Assembly (NCBI GenBank): GCA_018897395.1 | Contig: JAHIKV010000116.1 | Location: forward strand, 1 to 9,470 | Direction of reading: 5' to 3' | Origin: Planctomycetota bacterium | Lineage (GTDB): Bacteria > Planctomycetota > Planctomycetia > Pirellulales > Thermoguttaceae | Length of the DNA: 9,470 nt | In this document: positions 1-5,560 of the stretch, in pieces | How positions within the stretch are numbered: the first letter of the stretch is position 1 | Layout: each line of letters starts with the position of its first letter | The notes under the pieces: generated by a model | What the model was told of the DNA's origin: nothing | The model's input: the letters and a program-made list of their open reading frames with translations, nothing else | Databases searched by the model: none | Position numbers and translations under genes: made by a program

Positions 1-7
1 GTAACCT

Positions 8-30
8 GTTGCAGGTAAAAGCCCTGCAAC
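8..30. repeat. 8-bp inverted repeat upstream of larB
   Basis: The arms GTTGCAGG (8-15) and CCTGCAAC (23-30) are perfect reverse complements around a 7-nt loop. It is followed only by a weak AT stretch, so it could be a poor terminator of a gene left of the window or a protein binding site. Nothing else is recognisable in 1-144. No convincing Shine-Dalgarno sequence or promoter for larB was found there. Confidence 0.4.
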
Positions 31-144
31 ACTAATTTCCGTTCGCTAATGGCAAACCGCCGTGCGACGGAAAATTGCACTGACCATTGATTTCTCCAGT
101 GGAAAGATACACAAGCTGGGCATTTTCTCAGAAAGTGCAGGCCG

Positions 145-867
145 ATGAAAAGTGAGAATAATGAGTCCGCCCCTGACCACCACATCGCCGACTTGGGCGA
201 CGCACAAATCGACTTGGATCGGTCGCGGCGATGCGGATTCCCCGAGGTGATCTTTGCCGAAGGGAAGACAACCGCCACGATGGTGAAGATTTTCGAGGCG
301 CTGCTGCGCAACGGAGCCGACGTGCTGGCTACCCGGGTGTCGGAGGAGCAGGCGGCCGGATTGCTGGAGAAATATCCCGCCGCTCGATACAACGCCGTCG
401 GCCGGACGTTCCGGATTCCCGGTGAAGGACGAAAGACGGAGGCGTGTCAAGGGAAAGTGACGATCGTCACCGCCGGCACCAGCGACCTGCCGGTGGCCGA
501 GGAGGCCCGCGAAACCGCGCTCTGGACCGGCGCGGCGGTAACGATGATTCAGGACGTGGGCGTGGCCGGCCCGCATCGACTAACCGCCAATCTCCCGTTG
601 TTTGCCGAGTCCGACGCGGTGGTGGTGGTGGCCGGCATGGAGGGCGCGTTGCCCAGCGTGGTGGGCGGGCACGTCGCCTGCCCGGTGATCGCGGTGCCCA
701 CCAGCGTCGGCTACGGGGCCAGCTTCGGCGGCGTCGCCGCCTTGCTGGGAATGCTCAACAGTTGCGCCTCGAACGTCGCCGTGGTGAACATCGACGCCGG
801 CTTCAAGGGAGGATACGTCGCCGGGCTGATCGCCAAAAACGTGGCCAAGCAAAGACAATTGCATTAG
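145..867 (+). CDS. larB: LarB: pyridinium-3,5-biscarboxylic acid mononucleotide synthase (nickel-pincer cofactor biosynthesis)
   Basis: LarB carboxylates the pyridinium ring of nicotinic acid adenine dinucleotide and releases AMP. This is the first step toward the nickel-pincer nucleotide used by LarA-type racemases, and it occurs in the cytoplasm. The 240-aa product has the family landmarks: GFPEVIFAEGKT at residues 31-42, VTAGTSDLPVAEEA at 108-121, DVGVAGPHR at 137-145, VVVAGMEGALPSVVGG at 160-175, and PTSVGYGASFGG then NSCAS at 185-209. Cys207 matches, from memory, the cysteine that attacks the substrate ring in Lactiplantibacillus LarB. The C-terminal half is an AIR-carboxylase (PurE-like) fold. 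The ATG at 145 is the only usable start, because an in-frame stop lies at 88-90 and no GTG or TTG follows it. The protein therefore lacks roughly 15-20 N-terminal helical residues usual in the family. Partner genes larC and larE are not in the window. Family identity is strong; the start is less certain. Confidence 0.93.
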   Translation: MKSENNESAPDHHIADLGDAQIDLDRSRRCGFPEVIFAEGKTTATMVKIFEALLRNGADVLATRVSEEQAAGLLEKYPAARYNAVGRTFRIPGEGRKTEACQGKVTIVTAGTSDLPVAEEARETALWTGAAVTMIQDVGVAGPHRLTANLPLFAESDAVVVVAGMEGALPSVVGGHVACPVIAVPTSVGYGASFGGVAALLGMLNSCASNVAVVNIDAGFKGGYVAGLIAKNVAKQRQLH

Positions 868-877
868 GACCACGGAT

Positions 878-926
878 CGACGCGGAGCGTCGTTACGAGG
901 GGGTTCCCACGCGGAGCGTGGGAACC
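878..926. repeat. Two tandem GGA-loop palindromes between convergent genes
   Basis: The first palindrome (878-892) has 6-bp arms CGACGC and GCGTCG around the loop GGA. The second (902-926) has 11-bp arms GGTTCCCACGC and GCGTGGGAACC around the same loop. They share the core ACGCGGAGCGT and lie between the 3' end of larB and the 3' end of the leftward operon. No T-tract follows in either direction, so they are not textbook intrinsic terminators, although a bidirectional transcript-end role is possible. From memory, palindromes with this core recur between genes in planctomycete and cyanobacterial genomes; this was not checked. Confidence 0.75.
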
Positions 927-944
927 AGTATCAACCACAATCCC

Positions 945-1952
945 CTACTGTGCCGCCGACTTGGTTCCCTCCGGCGAGCCTCCGATGGGCGTGCCGGGTG
1001 GCAACGGCCGGGCCGCAATCGAATAGCCCAGCCGATACAGCTCTTTGCGGATCCGGCGGAACGCCTCGAAGCCGTCCGGGTAGACCCATAAGGTGATGGT
1101 CGTCCGGCCGGGAAGGATTTTTGCCAGCTCCCGGCGGAAGTCAGATTCTTTTTCGAGCGCCAGTCGGACCGGCTCGCCCAGATCGTTGGCGATGGGAATC
1201 AGCGTCCATTTCCTCAGCCGCGCGTAGCTGCCGCCGCGGCCGGTCTGTTGGGCTATCTCCAGCGGAACGTCGTGGCGTTCGAGCGTGTAGTGGAGCCGGA
1301 ATCCGCCCACGGGCCCGACCGTGTCGGTCAACTCCGGCTGGTCGCGGAGCTTATAGACCTGACGTTTCGCCCGCGACTTGAACTCCTCCAACAGCGGCTC
1401 CAGCGGCACGAACAACACGCGGCCGTTGGCCACCAACAGGTGCGCCTCCGGGCCGTCCACCGTCCGGCTGATCGGCGTGGGATAGCTTTCCACCACGATC
1501 GGCTCGGCCGGTTGGTTTTCGATTTGTTCTCGCCGGCGAGTCAGTTGCTCGAGTCGGCGCCGCGATTGCGAAAGTTGATCGGCAAGGTCGAACTCCGCCC
1601 TTTGGGCCTGGTCCAACTTGTCGCGGCGGCGCCGAATCTCGTGTTCCGCCGCCGAGACCGCCGTGGCCAGGTAATCGCGTTTCATTCCGCGGGCGGCGAT
1701 TTCCCGTTCCAACTCGCGCGTTTCCTCGGCGGTCTTCCACACGTCTGCCCGCAACGATTGCTCGGCGGCCAATTCCTTTTCCAACTCCGCCACGGCCGGC
1801 GGAGAAGGAATCGACAATATTTCCGGTGCGTTCTTAATTCGCATCCCTTCCAGGACCACCATGATGATCATAATGCTCACCACGCAGGCGACAATGTCCA
1901 CGAAGGAATCGCCGTTTACCGGATCGCCGCGTTGGATGGTGGATCGAGGCAT
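945..1952 (-). CDS. ExbD/TolR-like single-pass membrane protein with coiled coil (335 aa)
   Basis: The third gene of the leftward channel operon. A short cytoplasmic N-terminus leads into one hydrophobic segment (about 17-36). Asp19 stands just inside it, where ExbD and TolR carry their ion-coupling aspartate. A charged coiled-coil region follows (about 53-147), then an alpha/beta region (about 150-320) that should be periplasmic. Near the C-terminus, TTITLWVYPDG at 284-294, a helix and GYSI at 309-312 give a strand, P-x-G turn, helix, strand pattern also seen twice in the 590-aa neighbour. Family ExbD proteins are about 140 aa, so this one is greatly enlarged. No OmpA-type peptidoglycan-binding motif is visible. 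The start is the first ATG of the frame and has no Shine-Dalgarno sequence. It probably pairs with the channel protein encoded at 3881-5059; the load it drives is unknown. The family call rests on topology and context, not a clear sequence signature. Confidence 0.8.
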   Translation of the reverse strand: MPRSTIQRGDPVNGDSFVDIVACVVSIMIIMVVLEGMRIKNAPEILSIPSPPAVAELEKELAAEQSLRADVWKTAEETRELEREIAARGMKRDYLATAVSAAEHEIRRRRDKLDQAQRAEFDLADQLSQSRRRLEQLTRRREQIENQPAEPIVVESYPTPISRTVDGPEAHLLVANGRVLFVPLEPLLEEFKSRAKRQVYKLRDQPELTDTVGPVGGFRLHYTLERHDVPLEIAQQTGRGGSYARLRKWTLIPIANDLGEPVRLALEKESDFRRELAKILPGRTTITLWVYPDGFEAFRRIRKELYRLGYSIAARPLPPGTPIGGSPEGTKSAAQ

Positions 1953-1962
1953 GTGGAGGCGC

Positions 1963-2014
1963 TAGGGATTGGGGATTGGGGATTAGGGATTAGGGATTAG
2001 GGATTAGGGATTAG
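1963..2014. repeat. Heptanucleotide tandem array TAGGGAT (about 7.4 copies)
   Basis: Seven consecutive 7-bp units plus three further bases. Five units read TAGGGAT and units 2 and 3 read TGGGGAT. The array ends 11 bp upstream of the start codon of the 335-aa gene, inside the operon. Its perfect 7-bp phase suggests replication slippage, and copy number may vary between strains. Confidence 0.9.
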
Positions 2015-2025
2015 TGTGTGTAGCG

Positions 2026-2041
2026 GCCGGGCTTGCCCGGC
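2026..2041. repeat. GC-rich hairpin between the heptamer arrays
   Basis: GCCGGGC (2026-2032) and GCCCGGC (2035-2041) are perfect complements separated by two bases. As RNA this folds to about a 6-bp stem with a 4-nt loop. It sits in the 159-bp spacer between the two ExbD-like genes and could attenuate or stabilise the operon transcript. No T-tract follows on the minus strand. Confidence 0.55.
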
Positions 2042-2070
2042 GCGTTGTGGATGCCATGTAAAGAATGATG

Positions 2071-2110
2071 AACTGACAACTGACAACTGACAACTGACAA
2101 CTGAAAACTC
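2071..2110. repeat. Heptanucleotide tandem array AACTGAC (five units plus partial)
   Basis: Four exact AACTGAC units, a fifth reading AACTGAA, and the partial unit AACTC. On the operon's sense strand it reads GTCAGTT. It begins one base past the stop codon of the 590-aa gene. Its unit differs from the array at 1963-2014 but has the same 7-bp period, so two unrelated heptamer arrays share one short intergenic spacer. Confidence 0.9.
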
Positions 2111-2111
2111 C

Positions 2112-3884
2112 TCACTTCCTTTCCACCAACAGCCCGCTCCCTTCCAACATGGCGGCCAACTCGGCGAACCGCCGTTCTCCGCCGGGTGCGACGGAGACCT
2201 TCAGCACCGGCCGCCAATACATGCTTCGCCCGGCAATCCCCCACGCCTCCATCTGTTCCCAAACGGCCGAGATCAGCGTATCGACCGACGACTCGACGCG
2301 GGCGCCGAGCGGCACGACCTTGTTATCACTCGGGCCGCGGTCGGAGAGCACTACTATTCGGTCGGCGTGGCACTCGATGCGGATCGGCCGTCGAATGCCG
2401 ACCGACCCGCGCGCGGCGTCGCGCAGCCCCCAGCCTTTTCCCCGCTTGGCGGTCAAACTTGTGGTTATCGAGCATCCGCCGCCGTATTTATCCGGCGGAT
2501 CGTCATTTCGCTCCACGTCGGGTCCGCCGGGCGGCGTCTCGGGGGTCGGTTCCCATTGACCCGGCAGCAGCGGCCGACCGCTTCCCGCGGCCGACGACTG
2601 GCCCGACGGGTCTTGCTCGTGCGGCGGCCGGCCGGCCACGTATCCCTCGGGCCGAGTGTCGTTTTCGCCGCCGGCGGCGTTGGCTCCTCTCACGGGATTT
2701 GTGTCGGCGGCATCGCCCGAGGTTGGCGGTCCCAGTGAATCGCCGTATCCGTCCCCCGCGAGCGCAGTCGCGGGGCGTTTTGCCGCTCCTCCCGTCCCTC
2801 GTCCCTCGTCCCTCCTCATCGCGACTGGGCCGGCGGGACGAACGGGCCGGTAGCCGCCCGCGTCTGAGTTGGAAGAGACCTCCTCGCGGACGAAACCGCC
2901 GCCGCTGGGCTTCGCCCGATACACGACTTTTGTTCGGACGTCCCGGTGCGTGGGCGCGGCCGCGGCCAGCCGGGCCTGGCTCATACGCGCCGAGGCGACC
3001 ACCTGGCGGACGACCTGGGCCAAATGCGGATCGGGCGGTTGGAACGCCAAGTTCCAATCGTCGCCGATCAACTCGTAACCGAAGTCGGAACCCCACGAGG
3101 TCATCGCCGCGCGGGCGGCGTAGTAGGCGTTGATCCCCTCCGGCCGGACCAGCAACATGGGATACGGCTCGCCCGCCTCGGCGTCGAAGTTCGGCTGTTC
3201 CAGCATGTACTCGCGCGCGGCGCGCATCGCGGCCGCCAGCGGATTGCCCGGTTCCAGCGGCCCGTCGAAGTCGGAATCGGTCAGCTCTATGCCTTCGGGC
3301 TGCAACACCACTGCGTCCGCGCGACATTCAATGTAGATCGGCCGGCGATGCGTTTGATTCGGTCCCTTGTAAGGGATTATCGCGTAAGAGGGCTTTCGGT
3401 CGGCGGCCTCGTTGCGAGCTTCGGCAATCCGCCGGGCAACCGCGTCGATTTCGGCGCGGACGCGCCGCAATTCCGCCTTGGTTTCGCTGCCGCGCCGCCG
3501 GTCGGTTTGCTCCAAACGGTCGAGATCGTCCAGCGTGTTATTGCATCGTTCGAGCTGCTCCCGCAATCGTCGCCCGTGGTCTTCCAGGTGTCCCAATTGC
3601 AGTCGGGCGTCGGCCATTTGGGCCTCGGTCTTCGCCCGCGATTGGCGCAGCATCTCGATGCGCCACCGGGCGTCTTCCAGCCGCGTCCGCACGTCGGCCG
3701 TTTGTTCGGCGGCTTTTGCCAGCGCGGCCGCCTCGGCCTGACGTTTGGCGACGCAAGTAATGGCCATCAGCAACGGGACCAGCGCGCCCATCGTGCAGAT
3801 CAATACCGCCAGAAACGGGAACAGCGCGATGCGTGTTTCCGCCTGAGTAGCAAGTCGGCGTTGTGGTCGCAGGACGAATTTCAT
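2112..3884 (-). CDS. Large ExbD-like single-pass membrane protein with coiled coil and duplicated C-terminal module (590 aa)
   Basis: The second gene of the channel operon. One transmembrane helix (about 21-42, LFPFLAVLICTMGALVPLLM) follows a basic N-terminus. A long charged coiled coil covers about 47-163. An alpha/beta module comes next (about 176-305), marked by RRPIYIECRAD at 180-190 and PMLLVRPEG at 242-250. A Gly/Pro-rich low-complexity linker spans about 325-485. A second module (about 498-590) begins RRPIRIECHAD and contains VLKVSVAPGG at 560-569. The near-identical openings of the two modules indicate an internal duplication. Unlike the usual ExbD there is no acidic residue in the membrane helix. 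The protein probably crosses the inner membrane once with its bulk outside the cytoplasm. Its ATG overlaps the stop of the upstream channel gene (ATGA at 3881-3884), which indicates translational coupling. The linker carries two repeat elements described separately. Enzymatic function is not apparent. Confidence 0.82.
   Translation of the reverse strand: MKFVLRPQRRLATQAETRIALFPFLAVLICTMGALVPLLMAITCVAKRQAEAAALAKAAEQTADVRTRLEDARWRIEMLRQSRAKTEAQMADARLQLGHLEDHGRRLREQLERCNNTLDDLDRLEQTDRRRGSETKAELRRVRAEIDAVARRIAEARNEAADRKPSYAIIPYKGPNQTHRRPIYIECRADAVVLQPEGIELTDSDFDGPLEPGNPLAAAMRAAREYMLEQPNFDAEAGEPYPMLLVRPEGINAYYAARAAMTSWGSDFGYELIGDDWNLAFQPPDPHLAQVVRQVVASARMSQARLAAAAPTHRDVRTKVVYRAKPSGGGFVREEVSSNSDAGGYRPVRPAGPVAMRRDEGRGTGGAAKRPATALAGDGYGDSLGPPTSGDAADTNPVRGANAAGGENDTRPEGYVAGRPPHEQDPSGQSSAAGSGRPLLPGQWEPTPETPPGGPDVERNDDPPDKYGGGCSITTSLTAKRGKGWGLRDAARGSVGIRRPIRIECHADRIVVLSDRGPSDNKVVPLGARVESSVDTLISAVWEQMEAWGIAGRSMYWRPVLKVSVAPGGERRFAELAAMLEGSGLLVERK
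2754..2775. repeat. 8-bp palindrome inside the 590-aa coding region
   Basis: The arms CCCCGCGA (2754-2761) and TCGCGGGG (2768-2775) are perfect complements around the loop GCGCAG. On the sense strand they encode the stretch ending KRPATALAG of the low-complexity linker. From memory, palindromes of this sequence occur between genes in planctomycete genomes; this was not checked. Its place in a linker and next to a heptamer array suggests it is an inserted repeat carried in frame. Confidence 0.7.
2794..2814. repeat. Three exact GTCCCTC heptamers inside the 590-aa coding region
   Basis: Three consecutive exact 7-bp units, reading GAGGGAC on the sense strand. Three heptamers are 21 bp, so the array keeps the reading frame and encodes part of RRDEGRGTGG (residues 357-366). 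It lies 19 bp from the palindrome at 2754-2775, and the two look like one composite repeat inserted into the linker. Confidence 0.75.
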
Positions 3885-5059
3885 GCCGCATGAGTGGCGC
3901 GTCGGGGGGGTTCAAGCTTGATTGGTGGTGCGGTGCCCGGCGATTCGGCCAGCCGTGCGCTGAGCATGTTCACCGCCGCCGCCAGGCTGAGAACGGTTTG
4001 CTGGAAATGTTTCGCGCCGGCCAGCGCGGCGAGGTTGCGGTTCAGCGCGTCCTCCAACCGCGCGACCTCTCCGGCGGCCTCGACGGCCCGCCGCAGCACT
4101 TCGGCTTGGCGAGAGAGTTCGCCGGTGGCGGCCGACATCGCTGCCTGCACCCGCCCCCCGGCGGCCTCCGCCATCTTCGACCATTGTCCGGCTGCCGATT
4201 CGACCGAGTCGCGCCACAATTCGGCCTGCCGGCGAGCCAACGTCTCCGACGCTTGCAGCATCATCTCGGCCATCCGCTGCATGGCGACGATCTGTCCGTC
4301 GGCGCCGCCGGGGACCGCCGCAAACCGACCTGCCAACTCGCTCTGCACGCGACGGTCCACCTCTTCCAACAGCCGGTTCTCCATCTGCTCAACGTAATAG
4401 TGGACGAACATCAAAACCATCGCCAGCGAAAGGGCCAAGGCGGTGGTGTCGAACTTCACCCCCAGGCCGTTGAGCACGTCGAACATGGACTCGTCCGGGG
4501 CGCGCAGATCGATGCCGTTCAGCGCCATCGTGATGCCGATCACCGTGCCGAGGAACCCGAGGATCGGGATCGCCCAAACGATCACGCGGAACAGGCCGTG
4601 TCCGGAATGCACGCGGGCGGCGTCCACGTCGGAAAGATATTTCAGTTCGTCGCCGAGCGAGTCGGCCGAACCGCGATGGCGGACGTGCTCCAGCGCCGCG
4701 CGGAGCCGCGAGACGTAGTATTCGCCCCGACGCCGCTCGGGCAGCCGATCCAGCCGCGCCAGCAAAGCGTCGCACTGCTCGGCCGGTTGCGACGTTTTCG
4801 CCGCCGGCCCCAGCGGCGAGTCGCCAAGTGCCGCTCGTTGCGCGAATGTATCGAACAACTTGATCGTCAACGCCGCCAACCCGACGCCGAAAATGATCGT
4901 CTCCATGTACTCCACCGGGTGGCCGGCGAAGTAACGCTTCACCAACGGCAAACCCAACGGCCCGTAGTGGACCAGGGCGTAAAACCCCACGGAACCCAGT
5001 ATCCCCCATAGGAATGGCGATCTGCCGATCGCCCGGATCGATTGGCTTAACTTGCTCAT
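3881..5059 (-). CDS. MotA/TolQ/ExbB-family ion channel protein with long cytoplasmic helical tail (392 aa)
   Basis: The first gene of the leftward operon. Hydrophobic helices lie at about 13-33, 49-69, 157-180 and 205-226. The third and fourth carry the family signature: PILGFLGTVIGITMAL at 165-180, and VKFDTTALALSLAM at 201-214, whose TT sits where family members have channel-lining threonines. The 70-155 loop should be cytoplasmic. After the last helix comes a roughly 165-residue, Ala-, Glu- and Gln-rich helical tail, far longer than in TolQ or ExbB and recalling the tails of ZorA-type motors. It probably forms a pentamer around partner helices from the next two genes and uses ion flow to do work. 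The minus-strand leader has AAGGA about 11 bases before the ATG, partly within an inverted repeat. The gene overlaps the next by ATGA. The substrate or load cannot be told from sequence. Confidence 0.9.
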   Translation of the reverse strand: MSKLSQSIRAIGRSPFLWGILGSVGFYALVHYGPLGLPLVKRYFAGHPVEYMETIIFGVGLAALTIKLFDTFAQRAALGDSPLGPAAKTSQPAEQCDALLARLDRLPERRRGEYYVSRLRAALEHVRHRGSADSLGDELKYLSDVDAARVHSGHGLFRVIVWAIPILGFLGTVIGITMALNGIDLRAPDESMFDVLNGLGVKFDTTALALSLAMVLMFVHYYVEQMENRLLEEVDRRVQSELAGRFAAVPGGADGQIVAMQRMAEMMLQASETLARRQAELWRDSVESAAGQWSKMAEAAGGRVQAAMSAATGELSRQAEVLRRAVEAAGEVARLEDALNRNLAALAGAKHFQQTVLSLAAAVNMLSARLAESPGTAPPIKLEPPRRATHAA

Positions 5060-5061
5060 GT

Positions 5062-5141
5062 CCGATTAGGTCCTTCGTTCGATGTTGTTCCGCGCATAGC
5101 GCGCAGAGGGGCCGCAGCATCCTCAAAATCGACCTAATCGG
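5062..5141 (-). promoter_or_regulatory. Leader inverted repeat covering the ribosome-binding site of the channel operon
   Basis: CCGATTAGGTC (5062-5072) and GACCTAATCGG (5131-5141) are a perfect 11-bp inverted repeat spaced by 58 bases. Inside is a small hairpin with 5-bp arms CGCGC and GCGCG (5091-5103). On the operon's sense strand the start-proximal arm lies directly before the ATG and takes in the end of the probable Shine-Dalgarno AAGGA. If transcribed, the stem would hide the ribosome-binding site, which suggests translational control. A two-site DNA operator is an alternative reading. Confidence 0.5.
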
Positions 5142-5149
5142 CAAAGTTT
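5138..5149 (+). repeat. 12-bp direct repeat, copy 1
   Basis: TCGGCAAAGTTT, identical to 5307-5318 and 169 bp away. It overlaps the distal arm of the leader inverted repeat. A pair of binding sites for a shared regulator of the divergent channel operon and kinase gene is possible but unproven. Confidence 0.4.
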
Positions 5150-5192
5150 ATGAGTCGAATCGGCTATGGAAGAGATATTACGGTTAGGTACG

Positions 5193-5271
5193 AACCTGAG
5201 TTCGGGATAAGAGCTTTTGGGCAATAGCCGGCGGCTATTTGTTGCTCATTTACTTACCCCATACTCAGGTT
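5193..5271. repeat. 79-bp nested imperfect palindrome in the divergent intergenic region
   Basis: The outer arms AACCTGAGT (5193-5201) and ACTCAGGTT (5263-5271) are perfect complements. The inner arms AATAGCC (5223-5229) and GGCTATT (5233-5239) are perfect around the loop GGC. Both pairs share nearly the same centre (5231-5232). Between them further bases also pair in register (GGG with CCC, TAAG with CTTA). The whole therefore looks like one long, decayed inverted repeat rather than two chance ones. It could be a remnant of a small mobile element or a structured operator. Confidence 0.6.
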
Positions 5272-5306
5272 ACGAGTATTAGGAGGGGGTGTCATCGCCC
5301 GCCTTG

Positions 5307-5321
5307 TCGGCAAAGTTTGCC
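5307..5321 (+). repeat. 12-bp direct repeat, copy 2, within a short inverted repeat
   Basis: TCGGCAAAGTTT (5307-5318) repeats 5138-5149. At this copy the sequence GGCAAAGTTTGCC (5309-5321) is also an inverted repeat (GGCAAA, TTTGCC). A further CCAAAGTTG follows directly. The short symmetric form fits a transcription-factor site, but no regulator is identified. Confidence 0.35.
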
Positions 5322-5397
5322 AAAGTTGATGCCGGCAGGTGCCGATGATAAGAGTCTGGAATATATTTCATTTCACGGCGTGTATTCCCAGGGGGGG

Positions 5398-5437
5398 ACA
5401 GTCCGGTGTCGGCCCATCGGCGGGCTGCCCGGACTGT
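5398..5437. repeat. REP-like nested hairpin upstream of the kinase gene
   Basis: The arms ACAGTCCGG (5398-5406) and CCGGACTGT (5429-5437) pair perfectly over 9 bp. Inside, GCCC (5412-5415) pairs with GGGC (5422-5425). A run of seven G bases precedes it. The GGACAGTCC-like arm resembles, from memory, dispersed hairpin repeats of other bacteria. It may be a repeat insertion or a structured leader upstream of the kinase gene. Confidence 0.55.
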
Positions 5438-5525
5438 TGCATTTCCTGTTCGCCGTTGAACGCCGGCCGTGGTCTCCCTCCGAGGCCCGTTCCACGCTGG
5501 CAATTCCCTATGATCGGGGATAAAT

Positions 5526-5531
5526 TATACT
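5526..5531 (+). promoter_or_regulatory. Possible -10 element for the kinase gene
   Basis: TATACT lies about 30 bases before the kinase ATG in an AT-rich patch within GC-rich DNA. No good -35 hexamer stands 17 bases upstream (ATTCCC), so this is a weak call. Confidence 0.25.
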
Positions 5532-5560
5532 GGTTCCAATAAGCTGACCTCGGCGCTAAC

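Noticed and set aside
145..867. PurE (AIR carboxylase)
   Set aside because: The fold is shared, but GFPEVIFAEGKT, the MEGALPSVVGG block, NSCAS and the 240-aa length are those of LarB.
878..926. Intrinsic terminator for larB
   Set aside because: The stems are strong but no T-tract follows in either direction, so they are listed as a palindromic repeat only.
444..1091. Plus-strand open frame across larB and the operon end
   Set aside because: It is an Arg- and Gly-rich shadow frame running across the palindromes and opposite two well-supported genes.
1963..2110. CRISPR-like or telomere-like array
   Set aside because: The repeats are 7 bp in direct tandem with no spacers, and no cas genes are present. 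The GGGATTA look is only a simple tandem repeat.
2186..3893. Long plus-strand open frames opposite the 590-aa gene
   Set aside because: They are Arg- and Pro-rich, overlap each other and show no domains, as expected from GC-rich antisense shadows.
945..5059. Zorya anti-phage system (ZorA/ZorB)
   Set aside because: The long-tailed channel protein recalls ZorA, but neither partner shows an OmpA-type peptidoglycan-binding motif and there is no helicase, nuclease or ZorC-like gene. The neighbours are larB and a kinase.
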